Below are positions 54,286 through 63,315 of a stretch of DNA of 64,000 nt, one piece after another. The stretch is from JAUIKM01 sp964445695 (lineage in GTDB: Bacteria; Bacteroidota; Ignavibacteria; Kapaibacteriales; UBA7675), in contig CAYULF010000004.1 in NCBI GenBank assembly GCA_964445695.1, forward strand, positions 248,001 to 312,000, given 5' to 3'. The notes beneath the pieces are model-generated. The model had not been told where the DNA came from, did no database searches, and worked only from the letters and a program-made list of their open reading frames with translations. The stretch's first letter is position 1; every line of letters begins with the position of its first letter. Made by a program: the position numbers and the translations under genes.

Positions 54286-54355
54286 TAATGAGGCTGTTGG
54301 TTACCCCCGGTTGTTTAACAAAAAATCGCTTTGGATTCGGTCGGCGGCCGGTTGC

Positions 54356-56635
54356 TCAACCTGCGTCGGCAACAAGCGCCTCAACCGCTTTGACAATCGC
54401 CGGTTTTGTGATTCCGAAGTGTTCCCAGACCTCACGGTATCCGTCCGATGGTGCAATGCGCGGATCGACGATTCCGACGTGCGCACATTTTACACAATTG
54501 CCGTCGGAATTCCGCAGCGCGGCAAACATTCCCGCAATGCCGCGCAATCCGCTGTCCGGCGTTCCGATCAACCCGTCCTCTACCGTGATGAATCCCGCCG
54601 GATAGCGCTGCATTAAACCGCGCAATTCCCCAGCCGCGAGCGGCAGCGCGTTGATGATGACAACGTCGCAGGGAGTTCCAGTGGCGTGCAGGACCTCGGC
54701 GGCTTCGCCGGCGATCCATGCCGGCGCGCCGATGACAACAATTGCGGCACGGGAATCCTCGTACTCGCGGTACCAGGTCAGATTTTTCCAGGGGCTCGTG
54801 TTTTCCCACAGCGTCCGCCCCTGCTGGTCAACCAGTACGGGCAGAGAATCGCGCGGAATACCGATTATATGCGCGCCGCAGGCGCTCGCCATGTCCCGCA
54901 CGGCCACAAATGCCGCACGAGCATCGCATGGAGCGTAAAAGCGACGCAGATAGGGCAGATAGCCGATCGCCAGGTTGATCCAGTCCAGTCCCCAGCCGGA
55001 AAAGTGATCGCGCCCCGTGTTTGCACCGACATGTGAGAGATGAAAAACGACGTTCAACCCTTCGTTCACGCCGTTCAGATTGCGCTGGTAGCGCCAGAAC
55101 TCAAAACCTTCACGCGCAATGCCTTCAAAAAAGGCTGCAAAGGTGGAAAACACGGTAAGCTGCGGCTGGTCGGGGGCGGCGCAGGCCAGTCCGTTGGCCA
55201 GCAGCGTCGCCGTCTGCTCGGCGATGCTCAGCTCAAACTGGCGCTCGGGACGCAGGTGTTTGCGCGCCGCGTCGAGTTTGGTCGAGGGATCCAGGTCGCA
55301 GGAGACGACGAACATGTTTTCCGGGAAGTTGCGCGCCAGCATCTCATACGCGGCTCGGCTTCCGCTGCGCGCGGACGTTTGATCTCCGGCGTGCGGCAGC
55401 TCAACTTCGGCGAGGACTTCCGGCGTCAGCACCAGGTTCGTGCTGCCCGGCATCGGGCGCGCCTGCTGTACAACTTCCACCGGGCTGCGCCGGCGCAGAT
55501 CTTCGAGCACGCGTTCGGCGGCGCTGTCCATCTGCAGCATCGGATTTTCGAGCACGTCGCGCACGGAGCGTCCTTTCATGTGCCCGTCGTGGTGATGTTT
55601 GCCTCCGGGCAGACCGTTGACGAGCGCGATGCATTCGAGCATCGGCTGCACGTCGCGGTAGCTCATAAGCGAACCCGGGATCCACAGGTCGCGGCCCGCG
55701 TCGATGCGATTGGCCATTGCAAACGCTTCAACTTCCGCCTCAATCCCGTTAGCTTCACCAAATCGGCGCAGATCGATGTCGGTCGATCCCAATGGATAGA
55801 TCAGCGCGGGGCGTCCCCGCGATGCAAGCGCGCGAGCGTGATGTATGGCTTCGTAGTACTCCGCACGGTCGTGCAGACTTCGGACTTCGATGATCTCAAC
55901 GCCCAGCGCGGCAATGATAGAGCGAGGATCCTTGCGCATGATTCCGGCCGTCGCGCCCGAGAGCTGAATGCCGTTGCGATGCATGACAAACGTCACCGGC
56001 GCATTGTGATAGTCGGCCGTGTGAAAACCGCTCAATGCCTGCGGCGAAATCCAGCCCGCATCGCCGCAGTGGCAGATCACCCAGGCCGCATCGCCGTGAA
56101 TGGCGCGTTTGCCGAGCGCCTGCCCTACCGCCGCGGGCACGATGACGCCAAGGCGGCCGCCGTTCAACTGCGTTCCGCCGGGCGTCCAGGCCACGTGGCC
56201 GGGCGTCTCCAGACCGCGCCGAAAGCGATCCACAACCGTGCTGTGAGGGATATAACCGAAGGCGGCCAGCACGGCGTAATAGCCAATGCTGACGTGCGCG
56301 TGTTCAATCGTGTACTCAACGGCGTCAAAGTCGACCAGCGCCAGCGTGCGGCAGAGGGCCGGAATAATCTCCAGCCCGCCGCCCAGGTGGTCCATCTCGC
56401 CGATCAATGCCAGTGAAGCCAGCGCTTCGACGGCCGTCCGCGCGGCCTCAATCTCCAGCGCCTCCAGGATGATATCCTGTTCCAGACTCAGGGTCGAACG
56501 TCCGGCCAGATCCAGCTGAAACGGCAAAGCTTCGCTGCGGACAGACGTACCGAGCAAGGGAGAATCAGCCAGAAGTGCGGCATTGCGTTGCGCCTGCGCT
56601 TCCAGTTGAGCATTGAACAAATCGCGAAGTTCCAT
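54356..56635 (-). CDS. Transketolase-like thiamine-diphosphate enzyme
   Basis: 759 residues from the ATG at 56635 (a GTG 10 codons upstream is an alternative). N-terminal TPP-binding half (~95-300) with EYTIEHAHVSIGYY and AWVICHCGDAGWISPQALSG, where the TPP motif begins GDA instead of the usual GDG. Middle Pyr domain (~425-580) with SGSRAAYEMLARNFPENMFV and HVGANTGRDHFSGWGLDWIN. C-terminal transketolase-C-like domain (~600-745) with CDVVIINALPLAAGELRGL. It has the fused layout of transketolase/E1-like decarboxylases, but the substrate is not predicted. The MarR gene is upstream on the same strand. Confidence 0.85.
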   Translation of the reverse strand: MELRDLFNAQLEAQAQRNAALLADSPLLGTSVRSEALPFQLDLAGRSTLSLEQDIILEALEIEAARTAVEALASLALIGEMDHLGGGLEIIPALCRTLALVDFDAVEYTIEHAHVSIGYYAVLAAFGYIPHSTVVDRFRRGLETPGHVAWTPGGTQLNGGRLGVIVPAAVGQALGKRAIHGDAAWVICHCGDAGWISPQALSGFHTADYHNAPVTFVMHRNGIQLSGATAGIMRKDPRSIIAALGVEIIEVRSLHDRAEYYEAIHHARALASRGRPALIYPLGSTDIDLRRFGEANGIEAEVEAFAMANRIDAGRDLWIPGSLMSYRDVQPMLECIALVNGLPGGKHHHDGHMKGRSVRDVLENPMLQMDSAAERVLEDLRRRSPVEVVQQARPMPGSTNLVLTPEVLAEVELPHAGDQTSARSGSRAAYEMLARNFPENMFVVSCDLDPSTKLDAARKHLRPERQFELSIAEQTATLLANGLACAAPDQPQLTVFSTFAAFFEGIAREGFEFWRYQRNLNGVNEGLNVVFHLSHVGANTGRDHFSGWGLDWINLAIGYLPYLRRFYAPCDARAAFVAVRDMASACGAHIIGIPRDSLPVLVDQQGRTLWENTSPWKNLTWYREYEDSRAAIVVIGAPAWIAGEAAEVLHATGTPCDVVIINALPLAAGELRGLMQRYPAGFITVEDGLIGTPDSGLRGIAGMFAALRNSDGNCVKCAHVGIVDPRIAPSDGYREVWEHFGITKPAIVKAVEALVADAG

Positions 56636-56685
56636 GGCTGTTGTTCCGGGTCGTTTCGCCGGCACAGGCAGCCCGCCGCCGAAAC

Positions 56686-57138
56686 TCAGTGTTTGTCGTC
56701 CAGCCCCAGTTTGAGGCAGATCTGCGTCAGCAGCGCCTGCTGATCCGAGTCGAGCACGTCCATTTCGCGACGCACTGCCTGAACATACTGCGGAAACATG
56801 GATTCAAGCAAATTTCGCCCTTCGTCTGTCAGGAACACATTGGTGAACCGGCGATCGCGCTCGTCGCGCTGGCGCTGTACCAGGTTGCGACGCTCCAGGT
56901 TGTCGAGCACAATCGTGATGTTCCCTCCGCTGCGAAATGTCTTGCGACCCAGTTCGCGCTGGTAGAGCGCGCCGTGCCGATAGAGCGCCTCCAGGCAGGC
57001 AAATTGGCTGAGAGTGATTTTATGTTTTGTTAACATGGATGTCATGCGTGCGTTAATCGACTCGCTTGCACGCACGAGTTTAACATAGGCCGACACGGCG
57101 CGTCGGTCTTGTTCATCATTGAGCAATTTATGACACAT
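56686..57138 (-). CDS. MarR-family transcriptional regulator
   Basis: 150 residues from the ATG at 57138, preceded by GAGGAAGAG. Winged-helix motif: ITLSQFACLEALYRHGALYQ, then RELGRKTFRSGGNITIVLDN as recognition helix and the wing QRQRDERDRRFTNVFLTDEG. MarR proteins dimerise and respond to small molecules. It is 50 bases upstream of the transketolase-like gene on the same strand and may control it. It falls in the divergent-free block behind the SrkA-like kinase. Confidence 0.93.
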   Translation of the reverse strand: MCHKLLNDEQDRRAVSAYVKLVRASESINARMTSMLTKHKITLSQFACLEALYRHGALYQRELGRKTFRSGGNITIVLDNLERRNLVQRQRDERDRRFTNVFLTDEGRNLLESMFPQYVQAVRREMDVLDSDQQALLTQICLKLGLDDKH

Positions 57139-57224
57139 TGATAGATCTCTTCCTCTATTGACCAGGCTTGGGGTCGTTGTGAAATTCACTGCCGAATCTC
57201 AAGGTGACAAGACACAGCAATTCG

Positions 57225-58238
57225 TTAAATTCCCCAAAAAATTTCCTTCCCGGCGTCGATTTCCACCATTTGTGATTTTAAATCGGAAATTTCCCGCTCC
57301 CAAAAGGCCTTGCTGCCCCAGTCCGGGGCAAGACGTTTAAATCCACCGTCGGCCTGCTGCATGGCGCACCACGCGCAGAAATACACAAAACGCATAGCGC
57401 GCAAGGCTTCGATGGCCGGCAGTTGACCACGCGGAAACGTCCGGAAAGTCTCATACCCCTCGGCAAACGCACTGATCTCACTCATACATTTGCGCGCATT
57501 ATCGGGCAGCAACATCCACATGTCCTGTACCTCCGGTCCCATCGCCATATCGTCAAAGTCGATCAGGTAGAGGCGGCCGTCCAGTCGATCCACGATATTG
57601 CCCTGGTGGCAGTCGCCGTGAATGCGGATCGGAGTGATATGTTTAAATAAGGGTTCAATGTTTTCGATCAGGGCGGCGCAGGTATCGGCATAGGGCGTGC
57701 GCAGATCGCGCGGAATCACGTCGGCCTGCAGGATATAATCGATGTGTTGACGGCACGATTGCTGAGGCGAAAGGGTAAGTCGCGCCGCGGCGGGACGTTG
57801 CGCGCCGATCTCATGCGCACGGCCGAGCAAGCGTCCCAGAATAGTCCACTGCTCATGGCTGGGTTCGTCCAGCGGCCGGCCGGAGCGCTTGGGATACACG
57901 GCGAAAAACATGTCGCCCGAGCGGCCAAGTGAACTCCCGTCGCTTAGTTTTAGCGGCGCGATGACCGACAGTTCGGCTTCCGCCAGCTCGGCGACAAAGG
58001 TGTGTTCGTCTTCCAGCGCGGCGCGGCTCCAGCGTCCGGGACGATAAAACTTGGCGACATAGGCCTCGCCGTCATCTGTGCGGAGCTCATACACGCGATT
58101 GATGTAGGAACTCAGCGACATACAGAAATTGCTGAGTTGCAATCCCAGCGCCGCTTCAACGGTACCGATCACGTGATCGGGCGTCAGTTCGTGAAAATCC
58201 GGTCTGGCACTGCCCGCGTCATCCTGTCGGCTGTTCAT
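57225..58238 (-). CDS. srkA: SrkA/RdoA-like stress-response kinase
   Basis: 337 residues from the ATG at 58238, preceded by GAAGGAACAGGG. Aminoglycoside-phosphotransferase-like kinase. ATP lysine in AYVAKFYRPGRW (Lys63). Catalytic loop IHGDCHQGNIV with Asp209 and Asn214, and metal Asp227 in LIDFDDMAMGP. RFVYFCAWCAMQQAD is the C-terminal family segment. Length and motif spacing match E. coli SrkA (328 aa), which protects from stress-induced death. The stop is 86 bases from the MarR start. Confidence 0.9.
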   Translation of the reverse strand: MNSRQDDAGSARPDFHELTPDHVIGTVEAALGLQLSNFCMSLSSYINRVYELRTDDGEAYVAKFYRPGRWSRAALEDEHTFVAELAEAELSVIAPLKLSDGSSLGRSGDMFFAVYPKRSGRPLDEPSHEQWTILGRLLGRAHEIGAQRPAAARLTLSPQQSCRQHIDYILQADVIPRDLRTPYADTCAALIENIEPLFKHITPIRIHGDCHQGNIVDRLDGRLYLIDFDDMAMGPEVQDMWMLLPDNARKCMSEISAFAEGYETFRTFPRGQLPAIEALRAMRFVYFCAWCAMQQADGGFKRLAPDWGSKAFWEREISDLKSQMVEIDAGKEIFWGI

Positions 58239-58312
58239 CCCTGTTCCTTCTGCTTTCCTCTGTTGCCTGAATGCACGCCTGCGCGTGTTTTCCACTTAAA
58301 CTCTGCGTACCG

Positions 58313-59728
58313 TCATTCAAGCTTTTTCACTTCAACCAGGCTGAAAACGCCGGATGATTCGGACTCGAAGACAAATTCTTTGGCGACGTTGTTGGCGTAA
58401 GTCCAGACTTCGCGCGGCGCGGCGTTGGGATCCAGTCGCCGATCCGTTTTGGTCGGTGCGCCGTGCAGAATAAAAATCTTGCCGCGGTCGGTGCGTGCGC
58501 CGTCGCGTTGTTTAATTGTTCGATAATTAAAATGGGCGTAGTCGACGCGGGCAAAATACTCGGCCATGGCTTCATTGTAAGCCGTACCAGGCGTCGGATC
58601 GCGACGCCGCCAGAAGTCCAGAAACTTGGTCAGGCGCTCGATCTTGGACCCGCTGCGCAGATCGTCATACTCTTCTTCTGTCGTCAGAAAATAGGTCAAC
58701 TCCGTGGCGTACTGCAGATTGCGCAGCGAGAGCGGCTGGTTCAGCCAGATAACTTTAAATGTTGTGTTCAGGGTATCCCTGCTGCCGCTCACATACAGAT
58801 CCAGCTCGTAGTTGCCGGGTTCCAGTGTTGCGCCGGGCACGATAAAGTCCAGCACGGCAAGCCGGTTTCCGCCCGGCTGCGGACCGGTGCGCGGCTCGTC
58901 CTGGGACGACGGCAGCGAAAGCCCGTCCGCCGGACGGTCATAGCGCAAACTCAGCTCTTTGCCTGCGCGCCCCCCGTCGATTCGCAGCCTCTCCATTTCT
59001 TTGGCTCGCGTCACTCCGGTAATGTCGACGATGCCGGGAAACCACTGCGGCGTATCCTCCGGATTACCTTTGATCACCCGACGCACGCTGTAGTTAAACT
59101 CATCGCTTGCATTGTAGCCGGACAGCGGGACAATAACACGAACATCCTGGTTAAACTGTACCTGTTCCGTCAAAACGCTGGGGCGGATGTCGGACGAGTT
59201 TTCACCTTCAAAACAAAACAGCGGGCGGCCGACGTGTTCGCCGCCGAAACTTTCGCCTTTAACATCTTCGATTTTGTAGCTGAACTGCCGCGGAGTCCGC
59301 TCGTCGCCTACTTCAATGGCGACGGTGTACGTTCCGGTCGGGACCGTGCACTCCACTGCTCCCAGGATATATTCCGTTTTGGACACCGTTTTTTGGTAGT
59401 CTTTGACGTAGATGGTATCGTGCCAGTCGGTGCTCTGTCTGATGACGCCTTGATCGTCGAAGAATTCGATGTACGTGACGGGAGTGGCCAGATAACGGCC
59501 TTCGCGTTCGACGCGATCCTCCGTGGTTGTAAACGTGAGCAGATCGTGGCGCAGGCGGAACAGAACCAGAAAACGCGTCGAGTCGGACGCGGGATGCGCC
59601 ACATTGAGCACGTCGTAATAGACTTTTTCACCGAAATCGTAGTAGAAGCTGCGGTCGACCTGGTTCTGGGCCATGGCGGCGGATGCGCCAAGCAGCAGCA
59701 GGATAAGTGTCAGGCCTCGGATTGGCAT
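58313..59728 (-). CDS. GWxTD-domain secreted protein
   Basis: 471 residues with signal peptide (GLTLILLLLGASAAMAQ). N-terminal beta domains (~25-330). The C-terminal GWxTD region (~345-460) has ELTYFLTTEEEYDDLRSGSK, IERLTKFLDFWRRRDPTPGT, EYFARVDYAHFNYRTIK and DRGKIFILHGAPTKT. It then ends in VFESESSGVFSLVEVKKLE. GWxTD proteins are exported proteins common in FCB-group and related bacteria, function unknown. It is between the SrkA-like kinase and RuvX, separately spaced (74 and 124 bases). Confidence 0.88.
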   Translation of the reverse strand: MPIRGLTLILLLLGASAAMAQNQVDRSFYYDFGEKVYYDVLNVAHPASDSTRFLVLFRLRHDLLTFTTTEDRVEREGRYLATPVTYIEFFDDQGVIRQSTDWHDTIYVKDYQKTVSKTEYILGAVECTVPTGTYTVAIEVGDERTPRQFSYKIEDVKGESFGGEHVGRPLFCFEGENSSDIRPSVLTEQVQFNQDVRVIVPLSGYNASDEFNYSVRRVIKGNPEDTPQWFPGIVDITGVTRAKEMERLRIDGGRAGKELSLRYDRPADGLSLPSSQDEPRTGPQPGGNRLAVLDFIVPGATLEPGNYELDLYVSGSRDTLNTTFKVIWLNQPLSLRNLQYATELTYFLTTEEEYDDLRSGSKIERLTKFLDFWRRRDPTPGTAYNEAMAEYFARVDYAHFNYRTIKQRDGARTDRGKIFILHGAPTKTDRRLDPNAAPREVWTYANNVAKEFVFESESSGVFSLVEVKKLE

Positions 59729-59852
59729 GGTAGTTCTCCCGGTTCGTGTTGTAGTCAGCCGACCAAGCGAGGTCCATTCCTGGGCACACGCGCTCGAATA
59801 CGATTAAAACAGCGAACGCGGCGGCAGTTACATGTTTACAGGCACGCGGCGT

Positions 59853-60308
59853 TCAGGTTCGAAGCACTTCCACAATAAAGTCGCGCAGAATGACGGCCGC
59901 GGCGACTTCGTCCTTGCGGCCTTTTTGCCGCAGTTTCTTGCGTCGCGCACCGCCGGCGCGCATGGCGTCGAAGGCGCGCCGTGTGCTGAACGACTCGTCG
60001 AAGATGATGACGGGAATGGCCAACTCTTCGCGCAGGTGTTTAACAAATTCTTCGATTCGCTCTTCAATCGGTGCGGTGCGGCCGTCCGAGCTGAAGGGAC
60101 GTCCCACGACCAGCGCCGCAAGTTCCTCGCGCTCGGCAGCTGCGCGAATCTCGGCAATCACTCCGGCGACGTTCTGAAAAACGCCGCGCGGATTGCAGGT
60201 GATGTGCATCGGATCACAAACGGCAAAACCGATGCGCGCGTCGCCGTAGTCCAACGCTCCGATGCGCCGCCCTTGCAGCTCTTGCGCGTCAGGCTCCGTT
60301 CTGCACAT
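59853..60308 (-). CDS. ruvX: Holliday junction resolvase-like RuvX/YqgF
   Basis: 151 residues. RNase-H-like fold: IGALDYGDARIGFAV supplies the first Asp, LVVGRPFSSDG the glycine loop, IIFDESFSTRRA the second Asp/Glu set, and KGRKDEVAAAVILRDFI the last Asp. The family processes 16S rRNA 5' ends or resolves junctions. Its start overlaps the stop of the PAS kinase by 20 bases, so it is translationally coupled to it. The overlap of a resolvase with a sensor kinase is unusual but probably only genome packing. Confidence 0.93.
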   Translation of the reverse strand: MCRTEPDAQELQGRRIGALDYGDARIGFAVCDPMHITCNPRGVFQNVAGVIAEIRAAAEREELAALVVGRPFSSDGRTAPIEERIEEFVKHLREELAIPVIIFDESFSTRRAFDAMRAGGARRKKLRQKGRKDEVAAAVILRDFIVEVLRT

Positions 60309-62691
60309 TTTTCACTCCCGTTGCCGCGCCGTTTTCGTGGGGACGCGGTGCTCGCCGCTCCGCCACGGCCCGCGTATCGAGATTGGGCAGGCGAAAACGC
60401 ACTACCGTCCCCTGCCCTTTGTTGGACTCGACTTCCATCGACCCGCCGTGCAGCTGCATTACGTGCTGCATGATCATCGTGCCCATGCCAGTGCCGCCCT
60501 GCTGCTGATAACGCGTGAAAAAGGGCCGCGACATGTTGTCGAGCGTTTCCTTGTCCATGCCCACACCAGAATCTCGCACTTCAAAGTAGACGTGACGCGC
60601 GTCGTACCAGGCGCGGATCTCGACCGTGCCGGCCGCGCCGTGCAGCGCGCGGATGCCGTTTTCGACTGCGTTGCGCAGGGCGCGCTCCAGCTTGCGGCGG
60701 TCACAGTTGAGCAACAGATGCACGGAGTCGACGCGCAGCGCGACGTTTGGAAACAAGTCGCTTTCGAACTCGCGTCGCACATCGTCGCAAATTGAATGAA
60801 CATCTACCGGACTCGTCTCCAGGGCATCTGACGCGCCGATGGCTACCAGGTCGCGCACGCGATTGATCAGCAGATTCACCTGGAACAGAATGCGTGTTCC
60901 CAGTCCGCGCACCACCGTCTCCGGCAGCTCGCTCAGGTTCTCGGCATTCAGTTTGATAATCGAGAGATTAGTCTTCATGTCGTGCGCGAGCTGCGCCCAG
61001 TTGTTCAGCTTCTTTTTCTCAAGTTCTTCCGTGATGTCGCGCCCGGTAAGCAGCAAACCGCTGAGGTTGCCGAAGAGACCGCGGATCGGGAATGCGGAGA
61101 ACAGAAAATCCTTGCCGCTCTCTTCAAAACTGATTCGCCGCGTCAACGGAGCGCGGTAGCGCAGAGCTTCCTCCGCCAGCTGCACCAGTCCTTCCACTTT
61201 CAACCCTGCACAGTAAAAACTGAACAAACGTCGCAGCGGCACCGCCGCCGGCAGACGCAGCAGACCACGCGCCGTTTCGTTCAGGCTGCGCAGGCGGCTC
61301 TGGCGGTCCAGTACCAGAAAAGCGTCCGCCCCATCCATTTCAAACAGCGTGGAAAGCAGGCGACGCCGACTGTACGCGTAGCGCGTCGTAAGCAGGATGA
61401 TGGCCAGCGCAGTCAGAATGAGAAGGTATTCCCAGAAATCGCGCACAAGTTGATTCAGCCACCACAGGTCGTTTTCCTCGCGGCGGAACAGCCAGGACCG
61501 GTCGTTCTGCGTCGCGGTCAACAGGTCGCCGTAGGCGTGCATGCGCACTTGTGCGTCGCTGGCAAAATCCACGTCAAAGCGGTTGGCCGAGAGCGGGACG
61601 CCTTCGTTGTCGAGCGTCACAAAGCCGTTGCGGAACGCGACATAACTGACGCCTTCCTCCACGTCGACGCCGATGGGAGTCACAAAGCCGGGCGGGAACT
61701 CCTGCAGCACTTCCGGCTCCGAGTTGCCGCCGCGCACCGGCAACGAGCGGCGCACCCAGCGATAACTTCCGTTGAACTCCACGTAACGCACATGATGATA
61801 AAAGACATCAGGCGGACCAAAACCTATGTTGTACCACTTGGCGGTAACGGTCGCCAGCTGGCCGGCAAATTCATCTTCATAGTTGAGGAAGGCCAGATTG
61901 GTGAAGTCGCCCAGCGGATCAATCGCAACGATTACGGTATTGCCGATGAGCGCCAGTTTCTCTGGTTCCGGCAGGCCGCTGTCGATGGCGCGGCGCGGAC
62001 GCGCCAGACTGTCGAGCAGCACGACTTCGCGCTGCAGGCCAACCTGGCGCACCACCACAAATCCACCGGCGCAGAACGGCGCGGCCGACGGCAAGGGACT
62101 GACGGCAAACACCTGTCCAAGTCCCGCCGGACGCACGCTGTCGATACCCGCAGCGCCGATGTGAGCAGTAAATGCACGTGCATCGATGCGCAGCAGAACG
62201 GTCGTTCGCGCGGCATTCATTATTAGTTCGGACTCGAGGCCGGGAGTATAACTGATGTCGGGCAGTATTTGTTCGCCTTGCGGTGTAAGGTCGGCGCCGA
62301 GGCGGCCGAGCGCCAGCGTATCGCGCCGCGCCGTCAGCACGAGGAGTCGCGTGCGATCCAGACGCGTCGCCGCCGCAATGTGCGCTCCGGCCAGACTGCC
62401 GGCGCTGTCGGCGCGGCGTTCCAGACTGCTCCAGACCTGAATCACGTTGGCGTCGCCGCCGAGCGCGGAACGCCGACGCACCACAAACGCCAGCGTGTCC
62501 GATTCGTCGAGCGCAGTGGCGATAAACTGTCCGCCCAGCGCTTCCTGCACCTGGCGCAGAGCGTAGGGATACGTGTCCGCCTGTGAATCGACGGCGTGAA
62601 CCGCCGACGGGAGGCCGATCACCGCACAACAAACAAAAAAGGGCATCAGCAGCCGAAGAGGCTGCAGCGGAAACGGTCGTTTCATGTTCAC
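60289..62691 (-). CDS. PAS-containing membrane sensor histidine kinase
   Basis: 800 residues. Signal/first TM (1-33), then a ~380-residue periplasmic region resembling a beta-propeller sensor (many VVVRQVGLQREVVLLDSL-like strands). TM helix at ~418-437 (LLILTALAIILLTTRYA). PAS domain (~455-560). HisKA with phospho-His570 in LAHDMKTNLSIIKLNAENL. HATPase with NAVENGIRALHG, DSGVGMDKETLDNM and GGTGMGTMIMQHVMQLHGG. No response regulator is adjacent, so its partner is elsewhere. It lies 31 bases downstream of ispF and overlaps ruvX. Ligand unknown. Confidence 0.9.
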   Translation of the reverse strand: MNMKRPFPLQPLRLLMPFFVCCAVIGLPSAVHAVDSQADTYPYALRQVQEALGGQFIATALDESDTLAFVVRRRSALGGDANVIQVWSSLERRADSAGSLAGAHIAAATRLDRTRLLVLTARRDTLALGRLGADLTPQGEQILPDISYTPGLESELIMNAARTTVLLRIDARAFTAHIGAAGIDSVRPAGLGQVFAVSPLPSAAPFCAGGFVVVRQVGLQREVVLLDSLARPRRAIDSGLPEPEKLALIGNTVIVAIDPLGDFTNLAFLNYEDEFAGQLATVTAKWYNIGFGPPDVFYHHVRYVEFNGSYRWVRRSLPVRGGNSEPEVLQEFPPGFVTPIGVDVEEGVSYVAFRNGFVTLDNEGVPLSANRFDVDFASDAQVRMHAYGDLLTATQNDRSWLFRREENDLWWLNQLVRDFWEYLLILTALAIILLTTRYAYSRRRLLSTLFEMDGADAFLVLDRQSRLRSLNETARGLLRLPAAVPLRRLFSFYCAGLKVEGLVQLAEEALRYRAPLTRRISFEESGKDFLFSAFPIRGLFGNLSGLLLTGRDITEELEKKKLNNWAQLAHDMKTNLSIIKLNAENLSELPETVVRGLGTRILFQVNLLINRVRDLVAIGASDALETSPVDVHSICDDVRREFESDLFPNVALRVDSVHLLLNCDRRKLERALRNAVENGIRALHGAAGTVEIRAWYDARHVYFEVRDSGVGMDKETLDNMSRPFFTRYQQQGGTGMGTMIMQHVMQLHGGSMEVESNKGQGTVVRFRLPNLDTRAVAERRAPRPHENGAATGVKNVQNGA

Positions 62692-62722
62692 AAGATACGA
62701 TCGACGCGGCTAATCGGGTAAT

Positions 62723-63196
62723 CTAAGCGGATGGGCTCAGGAGGCAAATCGCATATGCGGTCACGCCTTCGCCATGGCCCACAAACCCCATGGATTCGCT
62801 GGTAGTGGCTTTGATGGAGACGCGTTCGATCGGCAGCGACACGGCTTCGGCAATAACGCGGCGCATCTCCGCCTTGTACGGTAAAATTTTGGGACGCTCC
62901 AGCACGAGCGTGGCGTCCAGGTTGACGATGTCGAGTTTGTGCTCGCGCAACATGTGCCGCACCGCCTGCAGAAGTTTAACGCTGGAAACATTTTTCCACT
63001 CGGGGTCCGTATCCGGAAAATGCTCGCCGATGTCGCCGAGAGCGGCCGCCCCCAGCAGTGCATCGCAGACCGCGTGCAAGAGCACATCGCCGTCGCTGTG
63101 CGCCACCGTACCGAATTCGGAGGGAATGGCGACGCCTCCCAGAATAAGCGATTCTCCCTTCGCCAGCCGATGCACGTCGTAGCCAAATCCGATCAT
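62723..63196 (-). CDS. ispF: 2-C-methyl-D-erythritol 2,4-cyclodiphosphate synthase
   Basis: 157 residues, normal for IspF, fifth enzyme of the MEP isoprenoid pathway; it cyclises CDP-ME-2-phosphate. Metal ligands Asp7 and His9 in IGFGYDVHRL. Active-site segment SDGDVLLHAVCDALLGAAAL and DIGEHFPDTDPEW. The C-terminal signature is SIKATTSESMGFVGHGEGVT. It is first of the strand group that leads into the PAS kinase and RuvX. It is divergent from xseA. Confidence 0.96.
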   Translation of the reverse strand: MIGFGYDVHRLAKGESLILGGVAIPSEFGTVAHSDGDVLLHAVCDALLGAAALGDIGEHFPDTDPEWKNVSSVKLLQAVRHMLREHKLDIVNLDATLVLERPKILPYKAEMRRVIAEAVSLPIERVSIKATTSESMGFVGHGEGVTAYAICLLSPSA

Positions 63197-63315
63197 TGTG
63201 TCTTTCCCCTTTGTTCCGGCATTATCCTTGCTAATTGTCTAAATTAAGGATTTTTAGACCTGGCGCGACGCTTTATATACGCACAATCGCTGCGCGCTCT
63301 TCCCGGGACCGGCCG

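Noticed and set aside
55040..56416. Plus-strand open frame of 458 codons opposite the transketolase-like gene
   Set aside because: Shadow frame; codon bias and composition follow the antisense of a real TPP enzyme.
58463..59878. Plus-strand open frame of 471 codons opposite the GWxTD gene
   Set aside because: Antisense shadow of a real gene: residues are Arg/Val/Gln-rich without family pattern, and the minus-strand protein has signal peptide and motifs.
60982..62226. Plus-strand open frame of 414 codons opposite the PAS kinase
   Set aside because: Antisense shadow; no signal, motif or ribosome-binding site.
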